Assembly (NCBI GenBank): GCA_039704465.1
Contig: JASFAU010000020.1
Location: forward strand, 248,001 to 312,000
DNA length: 64,000 nucleotides
Direction of reading: 5' to 3'
DNA from: Plasmodiophora brassicae
Taxonomy: Eukaryota; Endomyxa; Phytomyxea; Plasmodiophorida; Plasmodiophoridae
Shown here: piece after piece, positions 22,160-31,375 of the stretch
Numbering within the stretch: the stretch's first letter is position 1
Layout of the letters: the number at the start of each line of letters is the position of its first letter
Notes under the pieces: model-generated
What the model was told of the DNA's origin: nothing
Databases searched by the model: none
What the model saw: the letters and a program-made list of their open reading frames with translations, nothing else
Translations under genes and position numbers: made by a program

Positions 22160-22782
22160 AGGGGCGGGCCGCAGGTCATATAGAATGCATTCATCGAGTG
22201 TACATACCGTTTTTATCGACGAACACCGACAACGCCCCTTACGCGGTGGACCTTGTGATGGCTGTGGTGGTGCCTTGGGCGAACGGGCGTGCTGGACGAG
22301 TTCACCTCGGCGGAGGACCAGCCGGACGGTGGCCCGGATCTCGCGGGACAACATAGTCGACTTCCGGGTGGAGCGGGGGAGGTACCCGGCTTCCACGAGC
22401 GATGTGTTCGTTTGATGGGCGAGTTCAGGGTGGAGGTGCCGTGTCCGGGTGTACCTGCGTCAGAACCTTTGTAGATGTACGCCGAGTGCGACTCGTTGCT
22501 TGCCATGATCGGATTATCCAGGTGACGCGCGCGCCCCGCTGCAATGCCAGCGCCGAGGTCGTCGGATCGGTGTCACGAGTGCGCGCCCGACGTGATAAGC
22601 GGCCCTCTTTGCGACAAAGCTGACGAACGCCCGTGATGCATTCGTACGCGAAACTGAAGGCAGCCTGTTATTATTAGGCGAGGTTCTTCCCCAACGAGCA
22701 CACGTTACGGAATCTGCCCAGCAACCTCGACCCCAGGTTCGTTGAACCGAGTCGACCGAGACATACCGACCAAAAAAAGCAA
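22160..22782. other. Gap without a supported gene
   Basis: Short competing frames only, none with a recognisable motif or consistent splice signals. The right end holds the oligo-T tract that terminates the tRNA gene on the reverse strand. Confidence 0.5.
22772..22778 (-). terminator. RNA polymerase III terminator of tRNA-Phe
   Basis: Seven T residues on the reverse strand, five bases after the tRNA 3' end. Confidence 0.85.
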
Positions 22783-22855
22783 TGTCCTCTTCGCGGATCG
22801 AACGCGAGACCTTACGATCTTCAGTCGTACGCTCTCCCAACTGAGCTAAGAAGAC
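22783..22855 (-). tRNA. tRNA-Phe (GAA)
   Basis: The 73-base cloverleaf on the reverse strand is complete. The acceptor GTCTTCT pairs with AGAGGAC (one G-U), the discriminator is A, and the D arm has GCTC..GAGC. The anticodon loop is CTGAAGA with anticodon GAA, and the T arm is TCGCG/CGCGA around TTCGATC. There is no intron. CCA is not encoded, as in eukaryotic nuclear genes. The internal A box (TAGCTCAGTTGGGAG region) and B box (GTTCGATCC) are present. Confidence 0.97.
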
Positions 22856-23044
22856 CAACTTGTTGCGTGTCTGACCGTACGCGGATGTCGTGTTCAGTGC
22901 AGTCGCGCAACATTCAAGGAACTGCAGCTTGGAAGACGTTCTGCGCGTCGCGAGCCGTTACGGAAAATCCGATCTTGGCAGCTGCGTGTTGGAATTTTGG
23001 CGTGCGAACACCTCGTCAGTCGTCACGCGTCACGGACCTTCACT

Positions 23045-24516
23045 ATGTCGAAGACGGCACCGTCGTATTCGAAGGGGCTGGTGGGCGTCATCGCCGGGGA
23101 AACGGCGACGGCGACGGTCGGCGCCGGCGGCCACGGTCTGCACTACCGCGGGTACAATGTCGAGGACCTGGCGGCGCACTGCTGTTTCGAGCAGGTCGCC
23201 TACCTCCTGATCTACGGCCAGTTGCCGTCCAAGGCACAGCTGGCCGCCTACACGGCCCGGCTGGACGGATTCCGCCCATTGCCGAAACCGCTCATGATCG
23301 TCCTTGAACAAACGCCCCGCTCGGCGCATCCGATGGACGTCCTGCGAACCGCCTGCTCGTTCCTCGGCACAATCCGCCCTGAGACGAAAGGTGACCCACC
23401 TGTCCCAGCACGTTTGATTCTTCGCTGAAGGGCCTTCCCAGGTGCTCCTGCGGAAGACGTGTTCGACTACCTGATCGCGATCTTCGGTTCCGTTCTGTGC
23501 TACTGGCATCAGTTCCACGCGAACGGTCGTCGTATCGACACGTCCGGGCAAGGACCCAGCGAACGCATCGCCCATCATTTCCTTCGTCTTCTGCACGGTC
23601 GCGACCCGCATCCAGAGGCCGTCCGTACTGTCGACGTCTCCTTGATCCTATACGCTGTACGCCTTCGTAATCCGCTTACGTTGCCGTAAACCGAATGGCC
23701 GCTGTGTCGTAGGAGCATGGGTTCGCTGCATCCAGCTTCGCTTGCAGAGTGACGACGTCGACGCAGAGCGACATCTACTCAGCGATCTGTGCCGCTATCG
23801 GCACGCTTCGTGGACCTCTACATGGTTGTTCAATGTTTCGCCTCCTCATGTGCAACGTAGCTAAATGGCCGTTGGCGTAGGCGGTGCCAACGAAGAGGCG
23901 ATGCGACTGATTGAGCGATTCGGCTCGGTGGCGGACGCTGAAGCCGGCGTTCGCGACATGCTGGCGAAGAAGGTCAAGATCATGGGATTCGGGCATCGCG
24001 TGTACAAGACGCGCGACCCCCGATCGGACATCATCAAGTCATGCTCGGAGCGGATGGCGGCTCTGCCCGAGGGCAAACCTCTCCTCGTGGACATCTCCAA
24101 ACGGATCGAGAAGGTGGAACGTATCGCAACCGGCGAACGGGACGTCGGCGCTGACCCCTGCTGGTACAGTTGATGTGGGACGAGAAGAAACTGTTCTGCA
24201 ACCTCGACTTCTTCGCTGCGTCCGCTTACCATCAATGTGGAATCCCCACCGAGTTCTTCACGCCAATCGTATGCGATCGCGGTGTGCTCTAATCGGGCGC
24301 TCTGTTTGACTCGCTCTGTGTACCTACCTATAGTTCGTGATTGCTCGCACCTCGGGATGGGCGGCACACATTCTCGAAGAGCGTGCGAACGGGAAGCTGA
24401 TTCGCCCATCGGCCCGGTACATAGGTGAGGTTCCGCACCTTGAAACGGTTTTGCAACGCACGCCTAACGAGTCCAAAGGTCCCCCTCCCCGTCCGTTGCC
24501 ATTGTCGAACCTGTAA
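23045..24516 (+). CDS. Citrate synthase / 2-methylcitrate synthase
   Basis: Seven exons (23045-23390, 23442-23656, 23713-23824, 23881-24113, 24170-24268, 24334-24424, 24479-24516) join to 377 residues. Start [13 protein letters not shown] and the block [13 protein letters not shown] are typical. Catalytic residues are present: the first His in [11 protein letters not shown], the second in [13 protein letters not shown], and the Asp in CNLDFFAAS. The length and GFGHRVYK form resemble the bacterial-type/methylcitrate synthases (about 375-390 residues) rather than the long mitochondrial type; substrate choice cannot be settled by eye. There is no obvious presequence, and the C-terminus Ser-Asn-Leu resembles a weak peroxisomal PTS1, so a peroxisomal glyoxylate-cycle enzyme is possible. 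All introns are 51-65 bp. Confidence 0.92.
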
Positions 24517-24718
24517 CGCCTCGTGCACTTCACATTCGATAAACGCGAAGTGTTCATGTGCTCGGTGTATGCCCTCGCAGCAGAGCGAGGTAGGCGTTGG
24601 TTGGAGGTAGCCATTCGAACAGGAGAGGCGGCGTGGCATATGTGGTGTGCCATGTATTACGGGATAGGCGCGTGTTTCTGGAGAATCTAACGGTAACGGA
24701 ATACAATTGGGGCACCGT

Positions 24719-25097
24719 TTAGAAGACAACATCACCCTTCTTCTGCTTGGTGGATTCGGTGATCAGCTCGAAGTGCTTGGTGCGTTTGAGGACGGTCTGC
24801 TGGACGAGACTGCACTCGTTGCACTTCAGCTTCAGGACGATCTTCTTCGTCGTCTTGGCCTTCTTGTGGAAGATCGGCTTGGTCTGACCACCGAAACCCG
24901 CCTGCTTGCGGTCGTATCGGCGCTTACCCTGCGCGAACAGGGACGCCTTGCCGGCCTTGTACTGCGACACGGAATGCGCCTGGTGCTTCCCGCATTTCTT
25001 GCAGAAAGTGTTCTTCTTCTTCGGGTACGACACCTGCGGTACACGGCGTCAGCAGACGGGCGCGGGCAGGACAGGCGGCTGGCCGCTGACTCACCAT
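24719..25097 (-). CDS. Large-subunit ribosomal protein eL42 (L44e/L36A)
   Basis: Exon 1 is just the ATG (25095-25097); a 61-bp intron (25034-25094, donor GTGAGT) follows, and exon 2 (24719-25033) begins GTG-TCG-TAC, giving [18 protein letters not shown]. The zinc-binding pairs are CKKC and CNEC, and the core [20 protein letters not shown] is near-invariant in the family. It ends [17 protein letters not shown]. The protein is 105 residues and sits at the ribosomal E site. The intron right after the start codon is a common layout for ribosomal protein genes and may contain regulatory signals. It is divergent from the MHYT-RGS gene. Confidence 0.97.
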
Positions 25098-25333
25098 GGT
25101 GCTAACGACGTCGAGCGTGTGGGTCGTCGACACGGTGTCCGTGAACACAGCCCACGGAGTCCGCCGCCCCTGTATATGGAGCGCCGCCCTAATATATATA
25201 CCGACCTCCCCACATCCTTCCAGAACATACGGGGCGATATTATCTGCTGTGACGGACAGATTGCCACTTGTCAGCGCAACGACGACGACGACCTGTTCGG
25301 GTCGTCGCCCCGTCACTGTCGAATCCGGGTGCC
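25098..25333. promoter_or_regulatory. Divergent promoter region between eL42 and MHYT-RGS
   Basis: A 236-bp gap between two oppositely oriented start codons. It holds an AT island (TAATATATATA, about 25190-25200) in otherwise GC-rich DNA that could act as a TATA element for either gene. The assignment is by position only. Confidence 0.45.
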
Positions 25334-27724
25334 ATGGCGGTGGAGGTCAATGGCGAGGTGCGTCGATGGAATCATCGTTGCGGCCAGCAGCTGACTGACT
25401 GCGCGCGAACGTGGTCGCCAGACGCTCGTCAAGCAATGGAACTATTGGCTGATCCTGCTCAGCTATGCGCTGTCGGTCTTCGGGTCGTTCACCGCGTTCC
25501 TCATGGTGGAGCAGGCCAAGATCTCGCTGTACAAACGGAAGAACCCGTTGTTCTGGGTCGTTTGGGCCGCGGTCGCCCTGGGCGGGTGCGGCATTTTCGC
25601 GAGTAAGCATTGGAACGCCTGCGCTGGTACGTCTGCTAGCCGTTGACAATGCCGGCAGTGCACTTCATTGGAATGACCGCGCTGTCCCTGGTGTCACCGG
25701 ACGGTAAACCCTTCCCCTTCACATTCTCGCCCGGCCATGTCGTCATTAGGTGGGTCCTTCAACTACGCATTGCTGTCTGTTTGTTGACGAGCGGGCACGA
25801 CCAGCGTTGTGGCACCGATCGTCCTCGAGGTTCTTGCGCTCCTCATTGTCATGCGCGGGTACCACCATCGGCACATCGCCCGGGGCGAGGCGGCACCCTC
25901 CCCCGCTCAACAGCTTACAACGGGGTACACCGGCGCGCGTCCACTCACATTGCCATCTCTCATACGCGGTGCCATGCCCAGGTACACTGGCGTTCGCCGA
26001 ACCATGATGCATGTAGGGGCGGGTATGCGGGCCTTGGAACGGCGTCCTGACTTCGACTGGCTCTCTAGGCGATGAAGGACCTGAAACGCATGGAGCTGCC
26101 GAAGAAGTTGTACAAGGAAACGGACTGGTACGTGCTGTTGTAGAACGTGACTGATGTCACGTTCACAGCGCTCGCAGGTACCTGCTGGGCGCCGCACTGA
26201 TGAGCGGGACCGGGGTCGGCGTTATGCATTACACGGGCCTGATGGCGGTCACCTTCCAGGGGCACATCCAGTGCGGATAATGCAGGCCCCATTGCTGGTG
26301 TCGTCGTCAGTACTCACACTGCGTCGTGTCAGGTTCGACCCCTGGGTGGTGTCCGCGTCCATGCTGATCGCGATCATCGCAAGCGCGGCCGCATTCCTCC
26401 TGCTGTTCGTCATCCAGATGCCCATGCTCCAGATCGTGTCTGCAGCCGTCATGGGCATCGCCGTCTGCGGCGCTCATTACACGTAAGCCGGTGCACTGGA
26501 CAATGGGCAACCGCCCACTGAACCTGAACACCCGCAGGGGAATGCAACACGTGTTCGTGTACGATGCAGCCGCGTCGGCGCCGGCCGCCGATGCCCTGAA
26601 TAAGGACAGCGTTGGGCTGATCGTCGCCTGGGCCGGTATCATCACCTGCTTTCTGCTCGAGGTGCACGGAGGCGGACGTCGATGGCTGGCATGCGCCGAA
26701 TATGAACGACAGGGATGTCTACGTAGGCGTTTGGCGCATCGCAGCTGAAATCGGCCAAACTCCACCTGGATCGCGTCGTGGCACAGACCCAGAACGAGCT
26801 GACGCAGACCATCGTCGAACTCGTCGAGACGCGACGGGACCTTGACACGGCTAAAGTGTGGCACGCACGCTCAGCGACTCGCGCCATCGGCTCTGATCGA
26901 CGTCCCACAGCGAATGCTGACCATGATCAACGTGCTGCGTCCTTTACACTCATCAGACAAGTCGGAGCCGCACCTGCTGTTTGTGAAGGAACACTGACTG
27001 TGGGCTTTCAGGAAGAAGACAGCGTCTAGCACGTTTGCGACGTGTGCGTTAAAATCAATGGGCCTGTCGTATGCAGACGATAAGGTGCCGTCAGCAGGTC
27101 AGACGTGTCGCGGGAATTCCCACATTGGTGGGTGACCTTTCGCTGCAGGCGTTGGAGATGCCAGCGAATCACTGCACAAAGTTCTAGCACATCCGGTGGC
27201 GGTCGAGCTCCTAAAGGTGCATGCGGTTGGAACACTGCGTTGCACAGTGGACCTGAATGCAGGCGCACCAGGATCAGCAAGTGCAAGGCTTCCGCCAGGA
27301 GGGCGTCATGTTCCTGCTGGCCGTCAACCTACTGACCTCGACCAAGCCTCGGGACCAGAAGATGACCAAGTCGCTAACGTCGAAGATCATGCAGGAGTTC
27401 ATCGTCGAGGGCGCCCCGCACGAGATCAACATCTCCATGAGCCAGCGCATCCGCCTCCAGGAACGCAGCAAGAAGCCGTCAGTGCGCATGTTCGCCGAGG
27501 CGTACGACGAAGTCCTGCGCCTAATCATCCACAACGACTACGCCGGGTTCTGCGACTCCGACCAGGGCAGATTCGCGCTCTGGCTCTGCGACAACGTCAA
27601 CTTCGGCGCGCACCACGAAGAGCAACAACCTCCGCCCGTATCCGACACCGACAGCATATCAAGCCTCGAAGAGCTGGCAGGGACGGCCTCCCACAAGATG
27701 GACGTCCTCGGCATGACAATGTAA
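25334..27724 (+). CDS. MHYT-domain 7-helix membrane sensor fused to an RGS domain
   Basis: Exon 1 (25334-25357, MAVEVNGE), exon 2 (25422-25602), exon 3 (25659-25749) and exon 4 (from 25805) fit in phase; later exons run to the stop at 27724. Three MHYT motifs are seen: MHFIGM (across the exon 2/3 junction), VMHYTGL (about 26224) and AHYTGM (across an intron at about 26485). Each closes a hydrophobic helix, and a seventh helix is GLIVAWAGIITCFLL. In bacteria MHYT domains are thought to bind metal and sense O2, CO or NO. A coiled coil follows (LDRVVAQTQNELTQTIVEL). The C-terminus is an RGS domain: SLHKVLAHPVAVELLK, GVMFLLAVNLL, APHEINISMSQRI, SVRMFAEAYDEVLRLI. RGS domains speed GTP hydrolysis by G-alpha. 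Exons between 25910-26080 and 26990-27150 are unresolved. Confidence 0.85.
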
Positions 27725-27867
27725 ACGATCAGGGTTATTGCTGCGTTCTCCGCGAAGGGGCTTCGAGAATGGTTGTGCATCCCGTCCCGTGGCTTCGCGC
27801 AGTCGCGCACTCGCAATAATGCGTCAGTGGCTTCGAAGTGTAGTGCATTCCAGGAGCGGTCGGGCTT

Positions 27868-29260
27868 TCAGCGCTTGCGAGCCAGGACGAAGTAGGAAGG
27901 CGTGAAGATCTGCATCTTGCCACCGTCGACGAGGTCGTCGGCGGTCGAGTTTAGGAACGCGGCCACACGCGACGAGCCGCTCGGGGCAATGCCGAGCGAC
28001 TCCAGCGCGGTGACGAAGACCTTCGTGCACCAGCGGCCGACACGCGTCATGCGGAACCCCTTCAGCGTCATCTTACCGTTCAGGCCGTCGAACCACGGGA
28101 CCTGGTTGCTGGCGAATTGCTTGCTATTGGCGTCGAAGCTCTCGACGATGTCGAACCCGGCCTCGTTCAGGCAGTCGAACACGTACTTGATGTCGGTCAG
28201 CGTCGGAATTCCATTACCGGCCTCGATACCCTCCTTGATGCGAACCTGGTTCGTGTCCGTCTTGTCGAACCCGTCCAGCATGACCCATTCGTACAGAGCG
28301 AACAGGCCACCCGGCTTGAGGATCGCGTTCACATTCTTGAATGTAACCTTGACTGCAACGTTAGCAAAGGATGAGGATGGTTGATAAACGGTCAAGTACG
28401 CGGCGATCAGGCGAGTGGACAGTGCTTTCAATGGCGAAGGCCGCGTCGAACGTGTTCGCTGGGAACTGCTCAGCCAGCTTCTGGAAGTCGCCTTGGACGA
28501 GACGGCACTTGTCGGCGAGGCCAAGCGCCTTGTTGTACTTGTTACCGATGTTGACCTGGTACTGGGAGATCGTGACACCCGTGATGTCAGCGCCGCAGAA
28601 CTCATGCATGTGCCGCATGGGGCCGCCGATCCCGCACCCGACGTCGACCGCCTTCGACGTCGGCGTCAGGCCCAGCCGATACGCCATGTAGTGCTCGCTG
28701 CGGCGGATTGACTCCTCGAACGTTTCCGTTGCGAAACGTGGCGCGAAGTGGAACGACTGCCCCCAGCCCCACTCATCTGTCATGCACGCGTCAGCAACGG
28801 CCATTCGAAACAGGAGATGCGCATACAGAAATCAGTGACCAGGTTGTCTGCGCCAAGACGTCAGCAGGACACGTGAGAGGGGAGAGCACGCGGAACCCAC
28901 AGAACGCTTGGACCATCGTGTCGTACTCGGCTTTACGCGTGTCGATGCTATCCTCGTTCGAAATCTACAGTCAGGCCACACTTAGGCTCTTTGCAGGGAC
29001 AAAGCCTTTGGGAATCGACTTGCCTTTCCGGTGCGAGCGCCCTCGAACAAGTCCTCGTACTTGTCAACGGATGAGGTGACGCCTTTGCTGTCGATGACCA
29101 TGTCCTTCGAGGACAACAGCGATGCGCCGGTCGTCGAGGCGCCGAACCGCCCCCAGGACGGTTTCGTGCGGCGGATCATCCAGAGGGCCACGAGGATCAG
29201 GACGGCGCCGGTCGCCGTCGACCAGTGGGCCACAGAGGGGACGATATCGGCCAACATCAT
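27868..29260 (-). CDS. Sterol 24-C-methyltransferase, copy 1
   Basis: Five exons (29024-29260, 28901-28964, 28827-28847, 28400-28776, 27868-28347) join in phase to 392 residues. The N-terminus has one transmembrane helix (GAVLILVALWMI) as in plant SMTs, an ER anchor. Family motifs are sterol-binding region I YEWGWGQSFHF, SAM motif VDVGCGIGGPMRHM, GVTISQYQ, and C-terminal KPGGLFALYEWVM. It transfers methyl from SAM to the sterol side chain (C-24) in ergosterol/phytosterol synthesis. Odd points: exon 3 is a 21-nt micro-exon encoding NLVTDFY residues, intron 1 has a GC donor (GCAAGT), and the last acceptor reads TCAAG. An apparent in-frame ATG at 28804 lies inside intron 3 and is not the start. 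Confidence 0.95.
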
Positions 29261-29370
29261 GCCAACGTTCGATAGCGAGTGTGACGCTGGCGCCGGGCCG
29301 CGAACTCGGGAGAAGCGCCTTTGGCGACGGGCACGACACGCGCCGGGGAACCCGATTTAGCGCCCATCCC

Positions 29371-29759
29371 GTGCCCTCGACGAAGCCGCTGGACCAGAAC
29401 ACGATAAGGCCGCCCTAATCATGCTGGAGTTCATCGTCGAAAATGACCCACCGAGATAAACGTCTCCACGAGCCAGCGCATCCGCCTGCTGGAACGCAAC
29501 ATGAGGTCGTCACTGCGCATGTTCGCCGAGGCGTACGACGAAGTCCTGCGCCTAGGTAATCATCCACAACGACTACGCCGGGTTCTGCGACTCCGACCAG
29601 GGCAGATTCGCGCTCTGGCCGTGCGGCGACGTCAGCTTCGGCGCGCACCACGAAGAGCAACAACCTCCGCCCGTATCCGACACCGACAGCATATCAAGCC
29701 TCGAAGCGCTGGCAGGGACGGCTTCCCACAAGATGGGCGTCCTCGGCATTCCAATGTAA
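29371..29759 (+). pseudogene. RGS-domain 3' fragment of the MHYT-RGS gene
   Basis: Matches 27332-27724 of the intact gene, including RMFAEAYDEVLRL and the Ser/Asp-rich tail (SDTDSISSLEAL). It is broken by an in-frame stop just after the gene fragment starts, by the shift at ACCCACCGAGATAAACG where the intact gene reads APHEINIS, and by two extra bases at CGCCTAGGTAATC. No MHYT or 5' RGS part accompanies it. It arose as the left edge of the tandem duplication. Confidence 0.9.
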
Positions 29760-29903
29760 GCGATCAGGGTTGTTTGCAGCGTTCTCCGCGAAGGGGCTTC
29801 GAGAATGGTTGTGCATCCCGTCCCGTGGCTTCGTGCAGTCGCGCACTCGCAATAATGCGTCAGTGGCTTCGAAGTGTAGTGCATTCCAGGAGCGGTCGGG
29901 GTT

Positions 29904-31290
29904 TCAGCGCTTGCGAGCCAGGATGAAGTAGTTGGGCGTGAAGATCTGCATATTGCCACCGTCGATGAGGTCATCGGCGGACGAATTCAGAAACGCGGCG
30001 ACACGCGACGAGCCGCTCGGAGCAATGCCGAGCGACTCCAGGGCGGTGACGAAGACCTTCGTGCACCAGCGGCCGACACGCGTCATGCGGAACCCCTTCA
30101 GCGTCATCTTACCGTTCAGGCCGTCGAACCACGGGATCTGGTTACTGTCGAATAGCTTGCTATTGGCGTCGAAGCTCTCGACGACATCGAACCCGGCCTC
30201 GTCCAGGCAGTCGAACACGTGCTTGATGTCGGTCAGCGTTGGGATCCCATTGCCAGCCTCGATACCCTCCTTGATGCGAACCTGGTTCGCATCCGCCTTG
30301 TCGAACCGGTCCAGAATGACCCATTCGTACAGAGCGAACAGGCCACCCGGCTTGAGGATCGCGTTCACATTCTTGAACGCAACCTTAACGGCAACGTTAG
30401 CAAAGGATGAGGATGGCTGATAAACGGTCACGTACGCGGCGATCAGGCGAGTGCACCGTGCTTTCAATGGCGAAGGCAGCGTCGAACGTGTTCGCTGGGA
30501 ACTGCTCAGCCAGTTTCTGGAAGTCGCCTTGGACGAGACGGCACTTGTCGGCGAGGCCAAGCGCCTTGTTGTACTTGTTGCCGATGTTGACCTGGTACTG
30601 GGAGATCGTGACACCCGTGATGTCAGCGCCGCAGAACTCATGCATGTGCCGCATGGGGCCGCCGATCCCGCACCCGACGTCGACCGCCTTCGACGTCGGT
30701 GTCAGGCCCAGCCGATACGCTATGTAGTGCTCGCTGCGGCGGATCGACTCCTCGAACGTTTCCGTTGCGAAACGCGGCGCGAAATGGAACGACTGCCCCC
30801 AGCCCCACTCGTCTACCATGCAAGCGTCAGCAACGGCCATTCGAAACATGAGATGTGCATACAGAAATCAGTGACCAGGTTGTCTGCGACAAGACGTCAG
30901 CGTACACGTGAGATGGGATAGCACGCGGAACCCACAGAACGCTTGGACCATCGTGTCGTACTCGGCTTTACGCGCGTCGATGCTGTCCTCGTTCGAAATC
31001 TACACTCACCGCCACATTTAGGCCCTTGACAAAGCCTTTGGAAATCATCGTACTTGTCCGGTGCGAGCGCCCTCGAACAAGTCCTCGTACTTGTCGACGG
31101 ATGAGGTGACGCCATTGCGGTCGATGACCATGTCCTTCGAGGACAACAGCGATGCGCCGGTCGTCGGGGCGCTGAATCGGCCCCAGGACGGTTTGGTGCG
31201 GCGGATCATCCAAAGGGCCACGAGGATCAGGACGGCGCCGGTCGCGATCGACCACTGGGCCGCCGTAGGGACGATATCGGCCAGCATCAT
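29904..31290 (-). CDS. Sterol 24-C-methyltransferase, copy 2
   Basis: Exons 31054-31290, 30936-30999, 30863-30883, 30436-30812 and 29904-30383 have exactly the same lengths as copy 1 and also give 392 residues. All SMT motifs are kept (YEWGWGQSFHF, VDVGCGIGGPMRHM, GVTISQYQVN). Differences from copy 1 are mostly silent or conservative, for example VTFKN to VAFKN and FDKTDTN to FDKADAN. The intron 1 donor is GT (GTACGA) where copy 1 has GC. Both copies look functional, so dose increase or two successive methylations (C-28 and C-29, as by plant SMT1/SMT2) are possible. The high similarity favours recent duplication. Confidence 0.95.
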
Positions 31291-31375
31291 TCCAACGTTC
31301 GACAGCGAGTTTGCCGTCGGCGGGGCACCCTGAACTCGAGGGGCACGACAGGCGCCGGGGATCCTGATTTAGCGC

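Larger units (their letters stand above)
27330..31375. repeat. Tandem segmental duplication of about 2.03 kb
   Basis: Unit 1 (about 27330-29362) and unit 2 (about 29371-31375) are collinear. Each has the RGS 3' end, a spacer with GTGGCTTCGAAGTGTAGTGC, a complete sterol methyltransferase on the reverse strand and its upstream region ending near CGATTTAGCGC. The offset is about 2,030-2,036 bp. The RGS part diverged in unit 2, while the methyltransferase exons keep identical lengths. After unit 2 the tail CGATTTAGCGC repeats once more (31395-31405). Confidence 0.9.

Noticed and set aside
28361..28804. Start of SMT copy 1 at the ATG 28804 (and 30849 for copy 2)
   Set aside because: Those ATGs lie in an intron; upstream exons restore the conserved RKAEYDTMVQAFY and NLVTDFY blocks and an N-terminal transmembrane helix.
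28982..29260. Separate small membrane-protein gene upstream of each SMT
   Set aside because: It joins the SMT in phase and matches the N-terminal anchor region of plant SMTs.
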